Source: Ramicandelaber brevisporus (taxonomy: Eukaryota > Kickxellomycota > Ramicandelaberales > Ramicandelaberaceae). From it: 13,354 nucleotides of DNA. Under the pieces are notes generated by a model. That model worked only from the letters and a program-made list of their open reading frames with translations, had not been told where the DNA came from and made no database searches. Within the stretch, counting starts at the first letter, position 1. Every line of letters starts with the position of its first letter. The stretch covers positions 16,706 through 30,059 of the forward strand of contig MU602780.1 in NCBI GenBank assembly GCA_025201865.1, in the 5' to 3' direction. A program made the position numbers and the translations under genes. Of this stretch, positions 8,485 through 13,354 are shown piece after piece.

Positions 8485-11400
8485 ATGTACGGCCAGCCTA
8501 TTCAAGGCGCCATGCCGTATGGAGCAGCTGCCTACGCTAATCCAGCTCCTGCGGCCCAAGCCGCGCCTCGCTTGTCGTTTGTCACCTCTGCTCAGTGGGC
8601 CATGTACGAGCAGCAGTTCTTGCAGCGCACCGGCGGTAATCCCCAGGCCCGGATTGGAGCACAGCCAGCCCGCGAGGTGCTCGTGATGAGCGGATTGCCT
8701 GCTCAGGAACTTGGAGCTATTTGGAGCCTGGCCGATCTCACAAAGAGCGGAACGTTATCGCTTGTTGAGTTTGTACTGGCAATGCATTTGGCGAATTCAC
8801 GTCGTAACGGCGCGGCTATTCCACCCAGTCTACAGCCAAACATCATGCAGGAACTGTGGAGTGTATCGCAGGCTCTGGCTAACAGAACTCCAGCAGCTAG
8901 TAGTGCGCCAGTGTCTCAAGCACCAGCCATCCCGCCTCCGCCTCCACCTCCGCCAGTGCCACCTCCGCCCAGCATGTCTGCGCTCTCGCCAATGGCCAGC
9001 TTGCCTCCAGCTGTTCCCCCACCGCCAGCTTCTTCTTCTATCCGCTCAGTCCAGTCGCCCCCTTCGGCTATTCCGCAGCGTCCGCCGACCATTCCACCGC
9101 CTCCATTCTCTACTCCAGCCAGTATGCCTTCACGTAGCTGGGATATGTCTGAGTCTGACCGCAGACGCTATCAGCAAACATTTGCTCAGGCTGACATCTC
9201 GCGCCGTGGTGTGATCTCAGGCGCAGATGCTCGATCACTGTTCCGCCAGTCCGGATTGCCCGATGCAGCGCTGGGTAAGATTTGGGCACTTGTGGATAGT
9301 GCTAGTAAAGGATCACTCAATAGCGAAGAGTTTTCAATTGCTATGCATTTGATCACAATGGTTAGAAACCATGGAATGCCTGTGCCCGATAAATTGCCAG
9401 ATGAGCTGCAACCGAAGAGCATGGCTAGAATTGATCAGACTGTTGACTTGATGCGTGATCAGCTGGTGTCCTCTTCCTCTGCAACTTCGGCAGTATCGGC
9501 GGGGTTAGCACAGTCTGCTTCGCCATATCGTGGATCAGTTAACAACAGTACCAGCTACAGCAGCATTCGGGATACAGCACGCCGTATGGACTCAACGCCC
9601 CCATCTGGCTACAGCCACAGCGGCTCTCCAGCAGCTGCAGCCACTCAAAAGCCCAAGTCTGAGCCCCTTGATCAGGAAGGTAGCAATAATAGTGGCAATG
9701 ATCAGTTTGTATCTCGATATCGTAGACGCGGTCAGTGGGGCGATATTGCCGGCGGTGGCTCTGTTCCAACCTCGAGTCCATATTCGACAGCAGCGGCTGC
9801 ATCTCGTCCAAGCGCCGTTCAGCTATCAACGCTGCGCACTCAAGTCAAGGAACGACGCGAGAAGCTTGAATTGGCTCGCAGCGCTGAACAGTCCGCCGAG
9901 CATTCGCTTCATGACCAGGAGCGACGAATTGCAGATGCCCAAAAGCTACAAGCTGGTTCAGACACTCGAGTTGTTGATCAGCTGAAGCGCGAGATTTCAT
10001 CCGTTTATTCACGAACCCTGGGCAAACAGCAGCAACAGCAACAGCAGCAATTCTCGTCTGGTGCAAACAATACTGGAAACGACAATGCTGCGATTGCATT
10101 GAGATCAAAGCAGGTCGATTTGGCTGAGAATTTGGCAGTATTGTCGTCCGATGTGGCTAGCTTGGCAAACCAGGTTCAGACAATGATTGGCCAGTTGGTT
10201 GATGCCAAAGTGGAGCTGTTTAGAGCAACACAGGCAAAGTCAGATCCTTCGTTCAAGCCTGGCTCTGCTGGTGGTGCTGGTGGTAGTGGCTCGGAGGGTG
10301 GATCGAGTATTAGCGCGAGTGCCAATTCACTGCTGGCCCAGAGAATGCTTGCCTTAACTGGCAAGACCACTACATTCAACACTGGCAAGTCTCCAGGTGT
10401 AGCTGGTGGCAGTAAAGTCGACCAGGCATTGAATGCTGAGCGTGATCGGGCAAAGAGCACGCTTATTGACCAATCGCAGCGTGTTACAGAGACGTTGACG
10501 AGTGTGCGTAATTCCGATGCCATCATCAAGAAGCTGCAGGCTGATGGTGTCGTTAGCGCTCAAAAGCCAGCTTCTGGTGCTGGTTCAAGCGATGCTCAGA
10601 AGAGACAGCAGCGTATCAAGTGGTCAACCGGCAGCGATGTTCGCAATCAAACTGTACGTGATTTCATTGCAACATTGGGTTCAGACTCCAAGTCCAAGCC
10701 CGCTGCTCCAACTGGTACATCTCAGGCTATCTCTTCGCAGAATACTCGTGCTTCAACTGCGGTATCACCGCCAGTTGGTGCTCCAAAGGCGCCAAGTCCA
10801 CCACCACCGCAACCACAACCACAGTCGCAGTGGCAATCGCCGCCTGTCAAGAGCCAGCCATTATCACCTACTAAGGAGCGTACTCAGGCACCACCACCGC
10901 CTCCACCGCCTCCCAAGTCTCAGACTAAGCGATCGGCACCTCCACCTCCACCAGCTCCAGTTGTTCAAGAGCAGCCAGCTAAGCGCACTCCACAGCCACC
11001 CAGTCCCACAGTGCCGGTTCAGCAGCCATTTGATTTCAATACAATCGCCGAACAGTTGCAATATCAGCAGAGATTCTCTCCAACCACAATGCCAGCTGCT
11101 CCTCCACAGCCACAGCCACAGCCACAGCCACAACCAATTATCACTTCTCCACCAGTACCTGTTCCTGAGAAGACACCGGAAACACCCACTACGATCTTCT
11201 CGATTGCTAAGCAGCTCAAGCTTCAGCAACAGCAGCATCAGCAGCAGTATCAGCAACCATCTTCTCCACCAGCAATCGTGCCATCCAAGAACTTGATTGA
11301 TGACGAGGACTGGGATATGCCATCATCTCCTGTTAGAGCTGTCCACCAACCTGCTCTCATACCACAGTCTGCCGAAGTATCTCGTCGCGATATTCCAACT

Positions 11401-12834
11401 GCTCCTCCACCTCCTCCGCCTCCTCCTCCACCAGCTGTTGAACCTCAACCTCAACTTCAACCTCAGGAGCCAGTTCAGAGCTACAACCCATTTGCACCAG
11501 CTGTACCAGCTGCTCCAGTGGCTGAGCCTGAACCTGCGATCGACATCCAGCCTGTTGAAGCCCTGCCATCGCCAACTCTGCCATCGCATCCTGGCTTTGA
11601 CTCCCAGCCAGCTGTCATCGATGAGCCTGAGCCCAAGTCGGTGTCAGAGCCAGAGCCGGAGTTGGCTAGCATTCCAGTTGCACCACCCCCACCACCCATG
11701 TTTGCGGTACCAGCCGTCAAGCAAGAACCTGCTGCTGTGGATGCAATCCCAGACGCTCCGCCTCCACCGCCGCCGTTCATGCCACCAGTGTCTCTTCCAC
11801 CTGCGCCACAGCCAGCACCAGTCAAACAAGACACAGCGCCAGCACCAGCACCTACATCCGCACCGCCATCATCAAGTTTGTCTACATTTGGCAAGATTGC
11901 TCTCCCGCCGCCTCCACCTGGCCTAAACCTGCGTCCTGAAGAAGATGACGACGATGACGACGATTGGGATGACGACGAAGATGAGGCAGATGAACAACCT
12001 ACAGCTACAGCCAGAGCCATTCCAGAGCCAGAGCCAGAGTCAGAATATGAACCAGAGCATGAACTTGTGCCTGAGCCGACTACTGAGTCGGTCGCTGAGA
12101 CTCCAGTAGCCGCTGAAGAGCCGTTTATTCCAGCTGCGCCACCTCCACCTCCGCCCATGTTCTCCACACCGGCTGCTGCGAGCCCTCCAATTGACGCAGC
12201 CGCTTTCTCCACCAATCCATTCGCTGCCTTGCTGGCTACAGCAAACTCACCTGCACCCACTAGCCCCGAGCCCTCCTCCATCACCTTCGACGATGCCTTT
12301 GCTGATCTCCATGTCTCTGACGATGCCGCTACTCCCGCTGCTCCTACTGATGTCTCCAATGTCACTGTTGAACGGGTTGTTGTTGCACACTACTCATACG
12401 AAGCCAAACAGGATGATGAGATTGACATTGAGGAGGATGCCACTGTGGAGATACTGTCGCCGCCAGATGGTGCTGTTAACGAAGGCTGGTCCTATGGTCG
12501 CATCCAAGGCACCGAGAAGCAAGGCTGGTTCCCGACTAACATCTTGGAGGCGCTTGGCTCCAACGAAGGCGATGCCGACGGTGCTAACGAGCCACAGCTG
12601 GCAGATGAACAACCAGAGGAAGCTGACTCGGAAGCACAGACTGCCGTGTTTGAACCAATGAGTATGGTCACAGTCGAGTATGATTATGTATCTGAAGACG
12701 GCACTGTTCACATCAGCGCAGGTGAGAGTGTTCAATTTGTGGGATACGAAGGTCCCTGGTCTCATGTCATTCGTACTCAAAACGGCGATGACGAAGTGTT
12801 TGTTCCCACATCCTATCTCAAAGTCTCATCCTAA
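8485..12834 (+). CDS. PAN1: PAN1/intersectin-like endocytic scaffold (EH-EH-coiled coil-Pro-rich-SH3-SH3)
   Basis: A scaffold expected at cortical endocytic sites, where PAN1 links coat adaptors to Arp2/3-driven actin assembly. The 1449 residues are close to yeast Pan1 in length. EH1 (about 31-125) has the PAN1-like opening LSFVT, the NPF-pocket Trp W80 and an EF-hand loop D84-E95. EH2 (about 220-315) has W267 and loop D271-E282. Coiled coil is predicted near 446-515 and 535-582, split by an 8-Gln run. Residues about 755-1250 are Pro-rich with many polyproline runs. Acidic Trp motifs occur at 939-944 (DDEDWD) and 1153-1167 (W1161), like Arp2/3-binding tails. Two SH3 domains end the protein: 1297-1357 (W1335, GWFPTN) and 1395-1449 (W1425, VPTSYL). 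NPF at 1001-1003 and 1244-1246 and FDDAF at 1268-1272 are internal adaptor-type motifs. I see no canonical WH2. Yeast Pan1 lacks SH3 domains; intersectin has them. Confidence 0.92.
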   Translation: MYGQPIQGAMPYGAAAYANPAPAAQAAPRLSFVTSAQWAMYEQQFLQRTGGNPQARIGAQPAREVLVMSGLPAQELGAIWSLADLTKSGTLSLVEFVLAMHLANSRRNGAAIPPSLQPNIMQELWSVSQALANRTPAASSAPVSQAPAIPPPPPPPPVPPPPSMSALSPMASLPPAVPPPPASSSIRSVQSPPSAIPQRPPTIPPPPFSTPASMPSRSWDMSESDRRRYQQTFAQADISRRGVISGADARSLFRQSGLPDAALGKIWALVDSASKGSLNSEEFSIAMHLITMVRNHGMPVPDKLPDELQPKSMARIDQTVDLMRDQLVSSSSATSAVSAGLAQSASPYRGSVNNSTSYSSIRDTARRMDSTPPSGYSHSGSPAAAATQKPKSEPLDQEGSNNSGNDQFVSRYRRRGQWGDIAGGGSVPTSSPYSTAAAASRPSAVQLSTLRTQVKERREKLELARSAEQSAEHSLHDQERRIADAQKLQAGSDTRVVDQLKREISSVYSRTLGKQQQQQQQQFSSGANNTGNDNAAIALRSKQVDLAENLAVLSSDVASLANQVQTMIGQLVDAKVELFRATQAKSDPSFKPGSAGGAGGSGSEGGSSISASANSLLAQRMLALTGKTTTFNTGKSPGVAGGSKVDQALNAERDRAKSTLIDQSQRVTETLTSVRNSDAIIKKLQADGVVSAQKPASGAGSSDAQKRQQRIKWSTGSDVRNQTVRDFIATLGSDSKSKPAAPTGTSQAISSQNTRASTAVSPPVGAPKAPSPPPPQPQPQSQWQSPPVKSQPLSPTKERTQAPPPPPPPPKSQTKRSAPPPPPAPVVQEQPAKRTPQPPSPTVPVQQPFDFNTIAEQLQYQQRFSPTTMPAAPPQPQPQPQPQPIITSPPVPVPEKTPETPTTIFSIAKQLKLQQQQHQQQYQQPSSPPAIVPSKNLIDDEDWDMPSSPVRAVHQPALIPQSAEVSRRDIPTAPPPPPPPPPPAVEPQPQLQPQEPVQSYNPFAPAVPAAPVAEPEPAIDIQPVEALPSPTLPSHPGFDSQPAVIDEPEPKSVSEPEPELASIPVAPPPPPMFAVPAVKQEPAAVDAIPDAPPPPPPFMPPVSLPPAPQPAPVKQDTAPAPAPTSAPPSSSLSTFGKIALPPPPPGLNLRPEEDDDDDDDWDDDEDEADEQPTATARAIPEPEPESEYEPEHELVPEPTTESVAETPVAAEEPFIPAAPPPPPPMFSTPAAASPPIDAAAFSTNPFAALLATANSPAPTSPEPSSITFDDAFADLHVSDDAATPAAPTDVSNVTVERVVVAHYSYEAKQDDEIDIEEDATVEILSPPDGAVNEGWSYGRIQGTEKQGWFPTNILEALGSNEGDADGANEPQLADEQPEEADSEAQTAVFEPMSMVTVEYDYVSEDGTVHISAGESVQFVGYEGPWSHVIRTQNGDDEVFVPTSYLKVSS
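10027..10050 (+). repeat. Polyglutamine run, 8 codons (PAN1-like coiled coil)
   Basis: Eight mixed CAG/CAA codons (residues 515-522) at the break between the two predicted coiled-coil segments. It probably forms a flexible linker or lengthens the helix. Confidence 0.9.
11101..11135 (+). repeat. Pro-Gln dipeptide repeat (cca cag)
   Basis: Tandem 6-bp ccacag units encode alternating Pro-Gln in the Pro-rich region of the PAN1-like protein. With the neighbouring polyproline runs this forms a likely extended, SH3- or profilin-binding surface; binding is inferred. Confidence 0.85.
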
Positions 12835-13153
12835 CCATTCACCTTTCATCTTTCACCTTTCTCCCCTCCCCTTCTTCTCTCTTTCTCCATGCCTCTTTTA
12901 AACCGTCTCTTACTTGGTATCTATAGATCTTCGCTGCAGAATTGTGCTGTACCAGCCGCTGTGAAAGATATCATCAACTTGTATGCAAGCCACCAATGTT
13001 GTTTCTTGAGTTTCTTATCTTGATTCCCCCGTTTTTAGCCTGTGGAGATCCATTACTCAGTTCTACAATATCACTTTCTATTTGTCCTGTGATGATATCG
13101 CCATCATGTTTTATCTCTCCCTACTTGTGCGCTATCTACAATGTAGTGTAATT

Positions 13154-13178
13154 CAGTGTGATATAGTGTGATACAGTG
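13154..13178 (+). repeat. Imperfect 10-bp tandem repeat (agtgtgatay)
   Basis: Two and a half units of agtgtgata with a variable last base, preceded by the related word agtgtaat. It lies in the AT-rich 3' flank of the PAN1-like gene. No function is evident. Confidence 0.75.
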
Positions 13179-13299
13179 TTGTTGGGGGACAATGGAGGAG
13201 TGTAATCGATGAAAGGGAAGATTGCGAGATGTGGACTGTGTGAATGGCGCGCTTTCTCGGTGCGCCAGGTCACATGCACTTGCTGAAGCTGCAAACACA

Positions 13300-13320
13300 G
13301 CGGAACGGCGGAACGGCGGA
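13300..13320 (+). repeat. 8-bp tandem repeat (gcggaacg)
   Basis: About 2.6 copies of gcggaacg near the right edge of the window, flanked by two copies of gaagctgc. The local rise in GC suggests a transition toward another gene or promoter. Confidence 0.75.
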
Positions 13321-13354
13321 AGCTGCGAGCGAGCCATCACGTGGACAATGTCTG

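Larger units (their letters stand above)
12835..13354. other. Non-coding 3' flank of the PAN1-like gene
   Basis: No supported gene occurs in these 520 bp. The first 60 bp after the stop are strongly C/T-rich with repeated ttcaccttt words. The middle is AT-rich and holds gatatcatc (12967-12975) and gatgatatc (13091-13099), also found in the previous intergenic region. No AATAAA is visible. The last 150 bp turn GC-richer and contain CACGTG at 13338-13343, which may belong to the promoter of a gene beyond the window. Confidence 0.5.

Noticed and set aside
8388-8540. Hydrophobic 50-codon ORF overlapping the PAN1-like start
   Set aside because: Its hydrophobicity comes from T-rich leader sequence, it runs out of frame into the start of the main gene, and its ATG probably lies upstream of the transcript start.
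10502-11296. 264-codon plus-strand ORF in another frame of the PAN1-like gene
   Set aside because: Its His/Leu/Ser/Arg-rich sequence arises from CAG, CCA and TCC repeats read out of frame; the EH/SH3 frame is clearly the real one.
11481-12365. 294-codon minus-strand ORF rich in Gly
   Set aside because: It is the codon-phase complement of the Pro-rich region of the PAN1-like gene; its Gly and Ala runs are mirror images of Pro and Gly/Ala codons, and no domain is visible.
13104-13340. 78-codon minus-strand ORF at the right edge
   Set aside because: Low-information Ser/His/Arg composition, overlap with tandem repeats and no domain; probably chance.
13338-13343. CACGTG as a bHLH (Cbf1/Pho4-type) site
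   Set aside because: A lone 6-bp match at the edge with no gene in view; noted in the flank entry but not called as a site.
1-13354. Transposon, CRISPR, tRNA/rRNA or telomere content
   Set aside because: No transposase or reverse transcriptase motifs, no spaced repeat array, no cloverleaf-like segment and no telomeric repeat was seen.

Overview
The window looks like nuclear DNA of a fungus. It carries two very long, apparently intronless genes on the + strand, separated by only 333 bp. A PAN1-type endocytic scaffold and a P4-ATPase flippase, pyrimidine-rich leaders, fungal-type splice signals (GTATGT, CTCTCAG) and abundant Gln/Ser/Pro low-complexity coding sequence all fit this. Intersectin-like SH3 domains on the PAN1-type protein suggest an early-diverging lineage (chytrid-like is my guess), but that is inference; no rRNA or other marker is present. 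The standard genetic code fits.

Layout. 1-187: AT-rich, no gene; it opens with a 34-bp sequence repeated exactly at 235-268. 182-598: short stretches open on both strands that could be part of a terminal exon of a neighbouring gene, unresolved. 599-1191: probable leader of the flippase gene, with a candidate intron (605-788), a short uORF (895-999) and microsatellites. 1192-8151: a 2319-residue P4-type lipid-flipping ATPase, far larger than usual because of a disordered N-terminal extension of about 560 residues, three low-complexity insertions in the cytosolic domains and a long C-tail. 8152-8484: intergenic region, starting with a 10-bp tandem repeat that puts six CCAAT pentamers in phase. 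8485-12834: a 1449-residue PAN1/intersectin-like protein (EH, EH, coiled coil, Pro-rich region, acidic Trp motifs, SH3, SH3). 12835-13354: non-coding flank with small repeats; I see no gene.

Both proteins belong to membrane traffic and polarised growth. The flippase moves phospholipids to the cytosolic leaflet of plasma, Golgi or endosomal membranes. The PAN1-like protein couples clathrin-coat adaptors to Arp2/3-driven actin at endocytic sites. They could cooperate, but adjacency in a fungal genome is weak evidence. I found no mobile element, RNA gene or defence-type system. The unusual content is in the protein architectures and the intergenic repeats rather than a wholly new system.
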